A stretch of DNA of 64,000 nucleotides from Syntrophobacter sp963666995 (GCA_963666995.1 OY762941.1:3658001-3722000); one strand, 5' to 3'; positions 16,363 to 25,852 are shown, counted from the first letter of the stretch. Notes: generated by a model not told the origin, from the sequence alone. Numbers and translations: made by a program.

Positions 16363-17991
16363 ATGAAAGACGGGACATGGAAAGGGGTTTGGGTTTTGGC
16401 AGCGGCCATTGCCTTCGTGTTATTAATGTCTGGTTATCCTTCGGCTCAGGCGGATACTCCGTCGGATCCCGTACGTGGCGGTGTCCTTCGTTACGGGATG
16501 CTCGCCGATCCGGTGAACTGGTCGCCGCACAATGTTGTGGACTGCCAGTCGCAGGTGGTCATGTGTGAGATCTGGAGCGGGCTGCTGCGCTACGACGACC
16601 AAGAACAGTTGGTGGGCGATCTGGCGGAATCATGGGAATGGGCAGGTGACAAGACAGTGGTGTTCCACCTGCGCAAAAATGTGAAATGGCACAACGGGGA
16701 CGTGCTCACCGCCGAGCAGGTCGTGAAGAGCGAGAACCATCGTCTCGACCCGAAGGCCGGTGTGGATGCCAAGACTCTGTCTGATATCATCGACAAGTGG
16801 GAAGCTGTGGACGCCGCTACCGTCAAGCTCACGTTGAAGCGTCACGATATCACCATTCTGCGCTGGCTGACCATAGTGCCGGGGAAAGATTTTGTCCTGC
16901 ATCCAAGCTGGGACGAGAAGACCTGCGGCCGGTCGGCGGAAACCACCGTCGGCACCGGGCCGTTCAAATATAAGAGTTATGAGCCGGGGGTCGAGGTCCG
17001 GTTGGTAAAGAACCCCGATTACTTCCTTAGCGGAATGCCTTACCTGGACGGCATCAGGTACGCGATAATACCTGACAGAGAAGCCACATTGACCGGCCTT
17101 CTTGCCGGTGAACTGGACATGGTCGAATTCATCGATTTCCAGCAGCTTCCCAAAGTGAAAGACAAGCCGGGAGTTTACATTCCCGAGGGAGGCAAAGGCT
17201 TCTATGGATGCCGCCTGGTGTTTGATCTGTCCTTGCCGCCAACAAACGACGCCAGGGTTCGTCATGCCCTCAACTTCGCCATCAATCGGCAACTGATCGT
17301 CGATGCCGTTCTGAACGGCGACGGAGATCCGATCTGGGGAGGCTTCATCCCCCCCGGCCGCTTCGGGTATGCCCAGAATCTGGAGCATTACTACAGCTAC
17401 GATCCGAAGAAGGCCAAAGCGTTGCTCGCTGAGGCAGGGTGGATCGACAACAGGGGTGACGGGAAATTGTACAAGGACGGTCAGCCGATGAAACTCACGT
17501 TTATGACCTTTGGTCCATCCTGGTGGAGCCAAGTGGCCGTGATTTTCCAGGCAAATCTCCTGGATATCGGTGTCGCCTGTGATCTGGAGATCAAACCCTG
17601 GCCCGAGTACAGAGAGGCGCGAACGAAGGTGCTTGAACTGCCCGAAGGTGTACCGGGAAAGGCGAACATCGTCGGTGCAACGATCTGGGGCCTGGATCTC
17701 AGTGACATGCCCGTCTATGTGGGGCCTGGCGGATTCATTAACTTCAACCGATACAACAACCCCAAGCTCCGCGAAACTCTCAGGGAGGCATTCTCCACAA
17801 CTGACGACGCCAGGCGCGAGGAGATGCTTCGCAGTATCCAGGCGATGATGCTGGAAGATGCACCGGACATTACACCCTGTTGGATCACGCGTTCCGAGGT
17901 TGCACGAACTGCGGTGAAGAATTTTCACCACCTCAGCCAGGACGGGTGCTACGGCACTCTTCTCTGGCAGAGCTACCTTGATCCAAAATGA
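16363..17991 (+). CDS. Peptide/opine-type ABC substrate-binding protein, copy 1 (SBP family 5)
   Basis: The 542-residue protein has a hydrophobic signal segment (residues 10-25) ending in PSAQA, and family 5 features such as GGVLRYGM, DLAESWEW, FHLRKNVKWHNGD and GTGPFKYKSYEPG. It is collinear with the copy at 18574-20199. At the position where copy 2 has SGC, this copy has SGY, so it should be cleaved as a soluble periplasmic protein and not lipid-anchored. It feeds the permeases at 20297-22180. Confidence 0.93.
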   Translation: MKDGTWKGVWVLAAAIAFVLLMSGYPSAQADTPSDPVRGGVLRYGMLADPVNWSPHNVVDCQSQVVMCEIWSGLLRYDDQEQLVGDLAESWEWAGDKTVVFHLRKNVKWHNGDVLTAEQVVKSENHRLDPKAGVDAKTLSDIIDKWEAVDAATVKLTLKRHDITILRWLTIVPGKDFVLHPSWDEKTCGRSAETTVGTGPFKYKSYEPGVEVRLVKNPDYFLSGMPYLDGIRYAIIPDREATLTGLLAGELDMVEFIDFQQLPKVKDKPGVYIPEGGKGFYGCRLVFDLSLPPTNDARVRHALNFAINRQLIVDAVLNGDGDPIWGGFIPPGRFGYAQNLEHYYSYDPKKAKALLAEAGWIDNRGDGKLYKDGQPMKLTFMTFGPSWWSQVAVIFQANLLDIGVACDLEIKPWPEYREARTKVLELPEGVPGKANIVGATIWGLDLSDMPVYVGPGGFINFNRYNNPKLRETLREAFSTTDDARREEMLRSIQAMMLEDAPDITPCWITRSEVARTAVKNFHHLSQDGCYGTLLWQSYLDPK

Positions 17992-18010
17992 TTCAGCGGG
18001 TGCGGGTGGC

Positions 18011-18130
18011 GAAACCGGCTGTCTTGGCCCGCGCAGCCAAATCGAGACTCGCAGCAAAGATGACCGGTCGGCCGTTGTGACCGTTGCAGTCCCCGTTGAA
18101 CAGGCGCACGTGGTCCGTGGGATTGCTTAA
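18011..18130 (+). pseudogene. Duplicated 3' end of the FAD oxidoreductase gene
   Basis: Bases 18011-18130 align with 15935-16055, the end of the FAD oxidoreductase gene. In one frame they read ETRSKDDRSAVVTVAVPVE, continuing to VVRGIA and TAA. No start codon belongs to it. It marks the left border of the second copy of a tandem duplication and shows where the oxidoreductase gene originally ended. Confidence 0.8.
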
Positions 18131-18149
18131 GGAAAGGAGGGTGCCGTTC

Positions 18150-18461
18150 TTGGAAAAGAGTGAGAAACAAAAGAGTGAGCCGGACTCCGAACTGGTGATT
18201 TGCAGGTGTGAGGAGGTGACGAAAGGCGAGATTCTTGATGCCGTCAAGAGTGGAGCGCACACCTTGTGGCAAGTGCGGCGGTTGACAAGAAGCGGCCTGG
18301 GGTTGTGTCAGGGTCGCAGTTGCGAACGGCTTGCCGCACGCATTTTGTCCGAAGCCCTCGGCGTACCGTTGGCGGAGGTACTGACTCTCAGTAAACGGCC
18401 GCCGGTGCAACCGGTTTCGATTGAGGCGCTCAGTGGAGGGGAACGCACAAAGCTGGGGTAA
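18150..18461 (+). CDS. BFD-like [2Fe-2S] protein
   Basis: The 103-residue product begins at TTG 18150, nine bases after AGGAGG (18135-18140). The GTG at 18141 abuts that site and is a poor choice. It has the bacterioferritin-associated-ferredoxin pattern: CRC, then about 33 residues on, LGLCQGRSC, typical of the small third electron-transfer piece in HcnABC- and OoxAB-like dehydrogenases. It is the only intact copy; the duplicate at 16075-16246 has lost its cysteines. It should complete the electron path of the complex encoded at 14179-16103. Confidence 0.85.
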   Translation: MEKSEKQKSEPDSELVICRCEEVTKGEILDAVKSGAHTLWQVRRLTRSGLGLCQGRSCERLAARILSEALGVPLAEVLTLSKRPPVQPVSIEALSGGERTKLG

Positions 18462-18573
18462 AGCCGTTACGTGTAGACCGGGGAAATTCACCGCTTCGTG
18501 CTCTGAAGTGGTGGTACGAAGATGTAAGCCATCCAGAAGCTCTTCAGCAGGGAACACATCAAAAGGGGATAAT

Positions 18574-20199
18574 ATGAAAGACAGGACATGGAAAGGGGTT
18601 TGGGTTTTCATAATTGCCATTGCCTTCGTGTTATCGATGTCTGGTTGTCCGTCGGCTCAGGCGGCTTCATCGGATCCTGTACGTGGAGGTGTCCTGCGTT
18701 ACGGGATGCTCTCCGATCCGGTAAACTGGTCTCCGCATAATGTCGTCGACTGCCAGTCCCAGGTGATCATGGCCGAAATCTGGAGTGCTCTGCTGCGCTA
18801 CGACGGCAAAGGCCAGATTGTGGGCGATCTTGCGGAGTCGTGGGAATGGCAGGGGGACAATGCAATTGTGTTCCACCTCCGTAAGAACGTGAAATGGCAC
18901 AATGGGGACGCGCTTACCGCCGACCAGGTGGTCAAGAGCGAAAACCATCGTCTCGACCCGAAGGCGGGGGTAGACGCCAAGACCCTGACGGGAATCATCG
19001 ACAAGTGGGAGGCCGTGGACCCCAACACCGTCAAGCTTACCTTGAAGCAGCCCGACATCACCGTTTTGCGCTGGCTGACCATGGCGCCGGGGAAGGACTT
19101 CGTGTTGCATCCAAGCTGGGACGAGAAAACCTGCGGCCGCTCGGCGGAAACCACCATCGGGACCGGTCCTTTCAAGTACAAGAATTATGAGCCCGGCGTC
19201 GATGTCCAGTTGGTGAAAAACCCCGATTATTTCATCAAAGGCCTGCCGTACCTCGACGGGATCAGGTATGTGATCATTCCGGACGCGGAAGCCAGGTTGA
19301 CGGGTCTGCTGGCCAGCGAACTGGACATGATCGAATTCATCGATTTCCAGCAACTTAACAAAGTGAAAGGCAACAAGGCGGTCTTCATCCCCGACGGCGG
19401 CAAAGGTTTCTATGGATGCCGCCTGGTGTTTGACCTTGCCCTTCCGCCCACCAATGACGCCAAGGTTCGCCGCGCGCTCAACTTTGCCGTCAACCGTCAG
19501 TTGATCGTCGATGCCGTTCTAAACGGCGAGGGAGATCCGATCTGGGGCGGCATGATACCTCCCGGCCGTTTCGGATATGCCAAAAACCTCGACGGATATT
19601 ACAGCTACGATCCGAAAAAGGCCAAAGCTCTGCTGGCCGAGGCAGGCTGGGTCGAGAACAAGTCCGACGGCAAAATGTACAAGGACGGCCAGCCGATGAA
19701 ACTTTCATTCATGACCTACGGTCCCACCTGGTGGAGCCAGGTTGCCGAGATCGTCCAGGCAAACTTCAGGGATATCGGCGTCACCTGTGATCTGGAAGTA
19801 AAGCCCTGGCCCGAGTACAGGGAGATGCGAACGAAACTGCTTGAACTGCCCGAAGGTGTTCCGGGCCATGCGAACATCGTTGGCGGAACGATCTGGGGCC
19901 TTGAGCTGAGCGACATGCCTTACTATTTCGGGCAGGGCGGATTCATCAACTTCAACCGGTACAACAACCCGAAACTCCGAGAGGTTCTCCACCAGGCGTT
20001 CCAGACGAAGGACGACGCCAAGCGAGAGGACATGCTGCGCAATGTCCAGGCCATAATGCTGGAAGATGCCGTGGATATCATGCCCTGTTGGATCACGCGT
20101 TCCGAAGTTGCGCGCACCGCTGTGAAAAATTTCCACCATCTCAGTCAGGATGGTTGCTACGGCACCCTTCTCTGGGAAACCTACATCGATTCCAAATAA
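18574..20199 (+). CDS. Peptide/opine-type ABC substrate-binding lipoprotein, copy 2 (SBP family 5)
   Basis: The 541-residue protein starts at the ATG behind AAAGGGGAT (18562-18570). Its signal segment ends VLSMSGC, a lipobox-like site, so it may be a membrane-anchored lipoprotein, unlike copy 1. The rest aligns with copy 1 almost without gaps, including the ligand region GKGFYGCRLVFDL and the end RTAVKNFHHLSQDGCYGTLLW. The two proteins may differ in anchoring, ligand range or expression level. Confidence 0.93.
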   Translation: MKDRTWKGVWVFIIAIAFVLSMSGCPSAQAASSDPVRGGVLRYGMLSDPVNWSPHNVVDCQSQVIMAEIWSALLRYDGKGQIVGDLAESWEWQGDNAIVFHLRKNVKWHNGDALTADQVVKSENHRLDPKAGVDAKTLTGIIDKWEAVDPNTVKLTLKQPDITVLRWLTMAPGKDFVLHPSWDEKTCGRSAETTIGTGPFKYKNYEPGVDVQLVKNPDYFIKGLPYLDGIRYVIIPDAEARLTGLLASELDMIEFIDFQQLNKVKGNKAVFIPDGGKGFYGCRLVFDLALPPTNDAKVRRALNFAVNRQLIVDAVLNGEGDPIWGGMIPPGRFGYAKNLDGYYSYDPKKAKALLAEAGWVENKSDGKMYKDGQPMKLSFMTYGPTWWSQVAEIVQANFRDIGVTCDLEVKPWPEYREMRTKLLELPEGVPGHANIVGGTIWGLELSDMPYYFGQGGFINFNRYNNPKLREVLHQAFQTKDDAKREDMLRNVQAIMLEDAVDIMPCWITRSEVARTAVKNFHHLSQDGCYGTLLWETYIDSK

Positions 20200-20226
20200 T
20201 TCGGGTGCGCGAGCAGCTTAAATACT

Positions 20227-20250
20227 CCCTCCCCGTCCCGACGGGGAGGG
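20227..20250. terminator. GC-rich hairpin between binding-protein and permease genes
   Basis: CCCTCCCCGTC (20227-20237) pairs perfectly with GACGGGGAGGG (20240-20250). No run of T follows, so complete termination is doubtful. Such hairpins often stabilise the binding-protein message or lower permease expression relative to it; that is the likely role here. Confidence 0.6.
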
Positions 20251-20296
20251 AAGCGGCTCAAACCGGAAATAGGCTCTGGAAGAAGGTGTTAGAGAG

Positions 20297-21250
20297 ATGG
20301 TTAATTATTTCATACAGCGAGTCATATTGGCAGTGGTGCTCGTCTGGCTCGTCATAACGATTGTCTTTTTCCTCGTTCGCCTGCTGCCGGGCGACGCCGT
20401 AATGGCCATGGCCGGTCAATCACCCCAGGGGATGACGGCTGAACAGCGTGAGTCCGCGCGCCATGAGCTCGGTTTGGATCGGCCTGTATATATTCAATAC
20501 GTGAACTGGCTCAACCGTGCGATGCATGGCGACTTCGGCGATTCCATCAGTTCGAAGCGGCCGGTCATTCGCGATGTACTGGTCCGAATTCCCCGCACAG
20601 TCGAACTCACCGTGTGCGCTCTCATCATCGGGCTGCTCCTGGCCATACCGGCGGGTGTTATCTCGGCCCTTCACCGGAACAGTTACATTGACGTGACCAT
20701 CAACGGGGTACTGGTCCTGCTGGGTTCTCTGCCGGTCTACATCACGGGCGTTTTCCTGTTGATCATCTTCGGGCTGAATCTCGGCTGGGTGCCGACCGGA
20801 GGATTTGCGGAGTTTACTCAAAACCCCGGGCTGCACCTGCGACTGTTGATTCTCCCCTCGCTCACCCTGGGGTTGTGGGTCGGAGCGGTGGCGGCGCGGA
20901 TGACCCGCCACGCCATGCTGGAAGTCCTTTCGCAGGACTATGTCCGCACGGCCTTTGCCAAGGGACTGGCGAACCGCACGGTGTACTACGCGCACGCTCT
21001 CAGGAATGCCCTGATCCCTGTGGTAACGGCCATCGGCCTGCAGGTGGGGGCGCTTCTCGGCGGGGCCGTCCTGACCGAAATGGTATTCACCTGGCCTGGG
21101 CTTGGGTCCGCCTTTGTATCCGCCGTGTTGCGGCGGGATTATCCGTCCATCCAGGGAATCCTGATCATTACGGTCACACTGTTCATCTTCACCAATCTGA
21201 TAGTGGATATGATCGTGGCGGTCCTCGATCCGCGCATATCCAGGGATTAG
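20297..21250 (+). CDS. Peptide-type ABC transporter permease (DppB family)
   Basis: The 317-residue protein has the DppB layout: an N-terminal membrane segment, a periplasmic loop with LGLDRPVYIQYVNWL, the middle TM block and the conserved EAA-like loop around QDYVRTAFAKGL. It forms the channel with the DppC-type protein 21 bases downstream. The substrate is delivered by the binding proteins at 16363 and 18574, and energy by the ATPases at 29021 and 29998. Confidence 0.94.
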   Translation: MVNYFIQRVILAVVLVWLVITIVFFLVRLLPGDAVMAMAGQSPQGMTAEQRESARHELGLDRPVYIQYVNWLNRAMHGDFGDSISSKRPVIRDVLVRIPRTVELTVCALIIGLLLAIPAGVISALHRNSYIDVTINGVLVLLGSLPVYITGVFLLIIFGLNLGWVPTGGFAEFTQNPGLHLRLLILPSLTLGLWVGAVAARMTRHAMLEVLSQDYVRTAFAKGLANRTVYYAHALRNALIPVVTAIGLQVGALLGGAVLTEMVFTWPGLGSAFVSAVLRRDYPSIQGILIITVTLFIFTNLIVDMIVAVLDPRISRD

Positions 21251-21271
21251 GTTAGAACTTCGGAGGTACCG

Positions 21272-22180
21272 ATGGGAATTTGCCGGACAGCCATCCAGGG
21301 GACATGTGGATGCCGTGCTAGTTTGGCGCGCGCCTGGCGAAGCGATCAATGGCGAAACAGCCGTTTTCTGGTCAGTGGTTCCGTCATCGCCATCTTCATC
21401 GTCATAGGCATCCTGGCTCCGGTGATCGCGCCTCATGATCCTTTGCAGCTTTTCCCCGGGCAGGTGCTGAAGGGCCCCAGCGAAACTCACTGGCTGGGGA
21501 CCGATGAGGTCGGCCGAAGCGTAGCCAGCCGCATGGTCTATGGGGCAAGGGCATCCCTTGAGGTGTCAATATTCGCGGTGGGGCTGGCCACATTGGGCGG
21601 CACCGCCCTGGGGCTCACCGCCGCTTTCTACGGGGGAATGGCAGATATGGCGATCATGCGACTCATGGACGTCATCCTCTGCCTGCCCGTTATGATCGTG
21701 GTCATAGCGCTCGTAGCCTTCCTGGGAAGCTCGATCACCAATCTCATAGTCGTGATCGGGATTTTGTCCATCCCCGGCACGGCCCGTATCGTATATACCA
21801 CCGCCATTTCGATAAAGCAGGCCCAGTATGTGGAAGCCGCCCGAGCCATAGGCGCGACCGGAATTCAAATAATGGTGAAACACATACTGCCCAATGCCAT
21901 CCCCCCGCTGCTCGTTCATGTCACCCTGTCCATAGGCTTTGTCATCCTGACCGAGTCCGGCCTGAGTTTTCTCGGGCTGGGACCGCCGCCGCCGACACCC
22001 ACCTGGGGCCAGATGATCTCGGTGGGAAGAATGTATATCCACAGGCAGCCCTTCCTGCTGGTCTCACCGATGTTGGCCGTGAGTATCATCATTCTGGCGC
22101 TCAATATACTGGGTGACGCCTTGAGGGACCTGATAGACCCTCGCATCAGGGAAAGAATCGAAGGGGAAGAAACGCTATGA
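21272..22180 (+). CDS. Peptide-type ABC transporter permease (DppC family)
   Basis: The 302-residue protein begins behind GGAGGT (21262-21267). It shows the DppC pattern: a first TM helix near residue 40, LGTDEVGRSVASRMVYGAR, the EAA loop EAARAIGATGIQIMVKHILPN and FLGLGPPPPTPTWG before the last helices. Its stop overlaps the start of the AOR gene by four bases (ATGA), linking transport and metabolism in one transcript. Confidence 0.94.
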   Translation: MGICRTAIQGTCGCRASLARAWRSDQWRNSRFLVSGSVIAIFIVIGILAPVIAPHDPLQLFPGQVLKGPSETHWLGTDEVGRSVASRMVYGARASLEVSIFAVGLATLGGTALGLTAAFYGGMADMAIMRLMDVILCLPVMIVVIALVAFLGSSITNLIVVIGILSIPGTARIVYTTAISIKQAQYVEAARAIGATGIQIMVKHILPNAIPPLLVHVTLSIGFVILTESGLSFLGLGPPPPTPTWGQMISVGRMYIHRQPFLLVSPMLAVSIIILALNILGDALRDLIDPRIRERIEGEETL

Positions 22181-23883
22181 ACGAAGCGATCTGGCGTGTG
22201 AACGTAGCGGAACAGACCGTTGGAATCGAGCCCGTGCCGTCAGGTTGGCGGCATTTGGGTGGACGGGGATTGACTGCGCGGATCTTGACCGATGAGGTTT
22301 GCCCCCGTTGTGATCCTTTGGGTCCGTCCAACAAGCTGTTGTTCGCGCCCGGGCTTCTCGCCGGACTTGGACTCTCAAGCTGCGACCGGTTGTCGATCGG
22401 TGCCTTGAGTCCTCTGACCGGAGGTATCAAAGAGAGCAATGCGGGCGGGACGACTGCGCTCAGGCTGATCCGTCTGGGTATCAGGGCGCTGATCGTAGAG
22501 GGCGCTCCCGCCAGGGCGGGGTGGTATCTTCTCCGGCTGAGCAGGGAGGGAGTGCGCTTCGAACCGGCGGATGAGCTGGTGGGAATGGGTGCTTATGAAT
22601 CGGCGGAACGGCTCAGACGGCGCTACGGCCCCAAAGCGGCAATCGCGCTGATCGGACCGGCCGGAGAGAAGCAGATGAAAGCGGCCGGGGTCTTGAACCT
22701 CGACAAGGACGGGGAACCGTCGCGCATTGCCGCCCGAGGCGGCCTCGGCGCCTTGATGGGCGCCAAGCGGCTGAAGGCCATAGTGGTGGATTCCGCGGGT
22801 GGTGAGAAGCCGCCGGTTGTTGATGCCGCCCTCGTTCGGTCTGCGGCAAGGCGCTACGTCGAGAGCCTCTTGGCTCATCCCCGGAGAAAAGTGTACGGCG
22901 AATACGGCACCGCCGCCATGACCATGATGTGCCAGGAAATCGGTGCACTGCCGACACGCAATTTTTCATCAGGCCGTTTTGCGGGTGCCGCGAAAATAAG
23001 CGGTGAGGCCATGCGCGACCTGATTTTGGCCCGGGGCGGGGAAGGTCAGGCGACACACGCATGCATGACCGGCTGTCTCGTGGGCTGTTCCAACGTGTTT
23101 GCCGGCCCGGACGGGAAAAAGATCTGTTCGCCGGTGGAGTATGAAACGATTGCGTTGGCAGGTTCCAATCTGTGCATCGACAGCATGGATGATATTGCCC
23201 GTTTGAATTGGGCGATGAACGATCTCGGGTTGGACAGTATCGATGCCGGCGCAGCGCTGGGAGTGGCCGCCGAGGCCGGGCAATGGACATTTGGCGACGC
23301 TGCGCGGGCCTTGGAACTGCTCGAAGAGGTCGGAAAGGGCTCACAACCGGGCTGCCTTATCGGTGAGGGAGCCGAGGCCGTGGGTAGGAGCCTGGGCGTA
23401 AAGCGAGTGCCGGTAGTAAAGAAACAGGCGATTTCGGGGTACGACCCGCGCGCCGTCAAAGGCGTTGGGGTGACCTACGCCACTTCGCCGCAGGGGGCCG
23501 ATCATACCTGCGGCCAGACCATTCACAACAATGTCAATCACCTGGATCCCCGGATACAGGCTGCCCTGTCCGCCAGGTCGCAGATCAACTCGGCCGGGTT
23601 CGATACCCTTGGGGTTTGTCTTATAGCAGCCTTCGGTTTTGCCGAAGCACCCGGGGCGATTCGCGACCTGTTGCGTGGGCGTTTCGGATGGGACCCGGGC
23701 GAGGATCCCGTGCAGTCACTGGGCCGGGAGACGCTCGGGCTGGAACTGGCATTTAACCGTGCCGCGGGTTTCACTACCGCGGACGATCGTCTTCCCGAAT
23801 GGATGACCACCGAGCCGTTGCCGCCTCATTTGAGCGTCTTTGACGTCGAGGGATCCGATCTCGACGGGGTATTCGCCCGATAG
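22177..23883 (+). CDS. Aldehyde:ferredoxin oxidoreductase family protein (tungsten/molybdenum)
   Basis: The 568-residue protein has the AOR N-terminal domain (GGRGLTARIL, SNAGGTTAL) and the cluster cysteines in ACMTGCLVGCSN (C-x3-C-x3-C, as in one AOR subfamily) with the distant fourth cysteine in TLGVC. These enzymes bind a bis-pterin tungsten or molybdenum cofactor and one 4Fe-4S cluster, and oxidise aldehydes to acids with ferredoxin. It is coupled by overlap to the permease gene, so the aldehyde is likely produced from the imported compound. A strictly anaerobic host is implied. Confidence 0.92.
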   Translation: MNEAIWRVNVAEQTVGIEPVPSGWRHLGGRGLTARILTDEVCPRCDPLGPSNKLLFAPGLLAGLGLSSCDRLSIGALSPLTGGIKESNAGGTTALRLIRLGIRALIVEGAPARAGWYLLRLSREGVRFEPADELVGMGAYESAERLRRRYGPKAAIALIGPAGEKQMKAAGVLNLDKDGEPSRIAARGGLGALMGAKRLKAIVVDSAGGEKPPVVDAALVRSAARRYVESLLAHPRRKVYGEYGTAAMTMMCQEIGALPTRNFSSGRFAGAAKISGEAMRDLILARGGEGQATHACMTGCLVGCSNVFAGPDGKKICSPVEYETIALAGSNLCIDSMDDIARLNWAMNDLGLDSIDAGAALGVAAEAGQWTFGDAARALELLEEVGKGSQPGCLIGEGAEAVGRSLGVKRVPVVKKQAISGYDPRAVKGVGVTYATSPQGADHTCGQTIHNNVNHLDPRIQAALSARSQINSAGFDTLGVCLIAAFGFAEAPGAIRDLLRGRFGWDPGEDPVQSLGRETLGLELAFNRAAGFTTADDRLPEWMTTEPLPPHLSVFDVEGSDLDGVFAR

Positions 23884-23994
23884 CGGGCTGCGATGCTCAC
23901 AACGCTGTGGCGCACTGCATTTCGAAGACGAAGCATTTCAATACTGGCAATCCTCTTTCCGGATTTACCGACTTTGCTAAAAGGGAACCGAGCT

Positions 23995-24681
23995 ATGAAA
24001 CTTGTTAGAAAACCCAAATGGATCACGTTTGACTGCTACGGAACGCTGATTGACACGCGCGCAGGCTATACCCAGGTCTGGCGGGAGATTCTGGCTAAAA
24101 AACCGACAGGTCCCGGCGCCGACGTGATGGACTACGTTCAGGCATGGGGAAAAGAGGAATTTCGCCTCATCCAGGGCCCCTACCGCAAGTATCGAGATAT
24201 TCTAATAGAGAGTGTTGAGGCCACTTTGAAAAAGTTCGGCCTTCCCGTTGGCCCCGGAGACGGCCGGAAGCTGGCGGACGCCTGGGGCTCATTCCTGCCC
24301 TATCCGGATGTGAAGCCGGCCCTGGACAGGCTGAGGGACACCTACAGGCTGGCAATCATCTCCAATGTGGACAACGACATCATGAAACAGTCGGTTGCGA
24401 ACATCGGCGTTGAGTTCGATGAGGTGTTCACCGCCGAAGCCTGTAAGGCCTACAAGCCAAGTCGAGTGCCGTTTGAGTATGCGCTGAAAGGCATGGGGGT
24501 GCCGCCTCAGGACGTCCTGCACGCGGCGTTCGGCTACCAGTACGACCACGGCACCGCCTCCGAGATGGGATTCATGACGGTGTGGGTCAATCGGCGCAAG
24601 CTCGAGCTGCCGCCTGGAGCCAGGAAGTTTGACCTGGAAATAGCAAATATATCAGACCTGCCGGCCCTTATGGAATCCTGA
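23995..24681 (+). CDS. HAD-superfamily hydrolase (haloacid dehalogenase type II-like)
   Basis: The 228-residue protein starts at the ATG after AAAAGGGA. Motif I is FDCYGTLID, motif II the serine in ISNVDND, motif III the lysine region KAYKPS, and a divergent final motif AFGYQYDHGTASEMG. The 2-haloacid dehalogenase branch includes enzymes active on phosphoesters as well. It is related to, but distinct from, the HAD protein at 656-1360. Its place in the operon suggests a phosphatase or hydrolase step. Confidence 0.88.
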   Translation: MKLVRKPKWITFDCYGTLIDTRAGYTQVWREILAKKPTGPGADVMDYVQAWGKEEFRLIQGPYRKYRDILIESVEATLKKFGLPVGPGDGRKLADAWGSFLPYPDVKPALDRLRDTYRLAIISNVDNDIMKQSVANIGVEFDEVFTAEACKAYKPSRVPFEYALKGMGVPPQDVLHAAFGYQYDHGTASEMGFMTVWVNRRKLELPPGARKFDLEIANISDLPALMES

Positions 24682-24727
24682 TCCCGGAGGGCCGGCAATT
24701 GTCCGTGATGGTGTGGGAGAGTTGTCG

Positions 24728-25852
24728 ATGAACAGGGAAGCTCATGATGTAGTGATCGTTGGCGGAGGCATTATCGGGATATCGCTTGCCTATTTCCTGG
24801 CCAAAGAGGGGTGCGACGTCTGCGTGGTTGACAGGGGCGTTGTGGGGCAGGAAAGCAGCGGGCGGTGCGCGGGGAATATAGGGCAAAGCCATCGCCCTCT
24901 CCCCGATCTTCCGATCATGACGCGCGCAGTACGGTTTTGGAAGAAACTGTCCGAGGAATCCGAGCTGGATTTCCAGTACCGTCAGCATGGGAATCTGAGG
25001 CTTGCCTGGAACGACAAGCACGCCGAAGAATTGAAGGCCATGGTGGAGAAGGAGAGAGCGAACGGGCTTGAATGCCGGTTCCTCGATCGGGCCGATACGA
25101 AATCAATCGTTCCGTATGTCACCGAAGCCTATGCAGGCAGTGTCTATACTCCCTCGGACGGTTCGGCAGAACCGTACCTGTCCTGCGTGGCGGTGGCTCG
25201 CGCGGCCAAACGCGCCGGCGCCGTCATCCATGAGCACCGGGAAGTGACGGGGATTGACGCCGTCGATGGAAAGATCTCCGGCATCCAAACCGCAAACGGC
25301 CCGATTGCGGCCCGGGTGGCGGTGAATGCCGCCGGCGCCTGGTCCCCGGCCGTTGGGGCCATGCTGGGGGTGCGGATTCCCGCCGTGGTCCGCAGGTCTC
25401 AACTGGTAGTCACCGAGCAGTTGCCAAGGTTCATGGAACCGGTCGTCAGCACCGTCTTCTACGGCTATTTTCGTCAGACCCTTTCGGGCAACGTGCTCAT
25501 CGGGTATCCGGCCGCGTCCGTCAAGGGCTACGATCGCCGCGTTACCTACGAGGCCTTGAGTGTGGCAGCGCAGCGTACCGCAACCATCGTCCCCCGATTG
25601 CGCGGGGTTTCCGTGATTCGAGCCTTTACGGGGTTTACCACGTGGACACCGGATCTCCTGCCCGTGGTCGGCCCGGCAAAAGCAGTGGAAAACCTTTACG
25701 TCGCAACCGCCTTTTGCGGTCTGGGATTTGCCATCGGTCCGGGTATCGGCGAGATGATGGCCGAACTCATAATCCACGGGAAAACTTCGGCGCCCATAGA
25801 TGCCTATCGCCTGGACCGTTTTGAACAGCAACCTGATGCAGCCGCCGGTTGA
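24728..25852 (+). CDS. FAD-dependent amino acid/amine oxidoreductase (DAO family; DadA/HcnC-like)
   Basis: The 374-residue protein starts at the ATG behind GGGAGAG. It opens with the ADP-binding loop VIVGGGIIGISLAYFLA followed by an acidic strand end (VVDRG) and closes with VATAFCGLGFAIGPGIGEMMAE, the FAD C-terminal motif of the glycine oxidase/D-amino acid dehydrogenase family. It probably oxidises a C-N bond next to a carboxylate. It may act with the FAD/Fe-S subunits at 14179-16103 and the BFD protein, as HcnC does with HcnAB. Confidence 0.92.
   Translation: MNREAHDVVIVGGGIIGISLAYFLAKEGCDVCVVDRGVVGQESSGRCAGNIGQSHRPLPDLPIMTRAVRFWKKLSEESELDFQYRQHGNLRLAWNDKHAEELKAMVEKERANGLECRFLDRADTKSIVPYVTEAYAGSVYTPSDGSAEPYLSCVAVARAAKRAGAVIHEHREVTGIDAVDGKISGIQTANGPIAARVAVNAAGAWSPAVGAMLGVRIPAVVRRSQLVVTEQLPRFMEPVVSTVFYGYFRQTLSGNVLIGYPAASVKGYDRRVTYEALSVAAQRTATIVPRLRGVSVIRAFTGFTTWTPDLLPVVGPAKAVENLYVATAFCGLGFAIGPGIGEMMAELIIHGKTSAPIDAYRLDRFEQQPDAAAG

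Noticed and set aside
16630..18057. A 475-codon minus-strand frame across the first binding-protein gene
   Set aside because: Antisense shadow in a GC-rich gene; a similar shadow appears in the duplicated copy.
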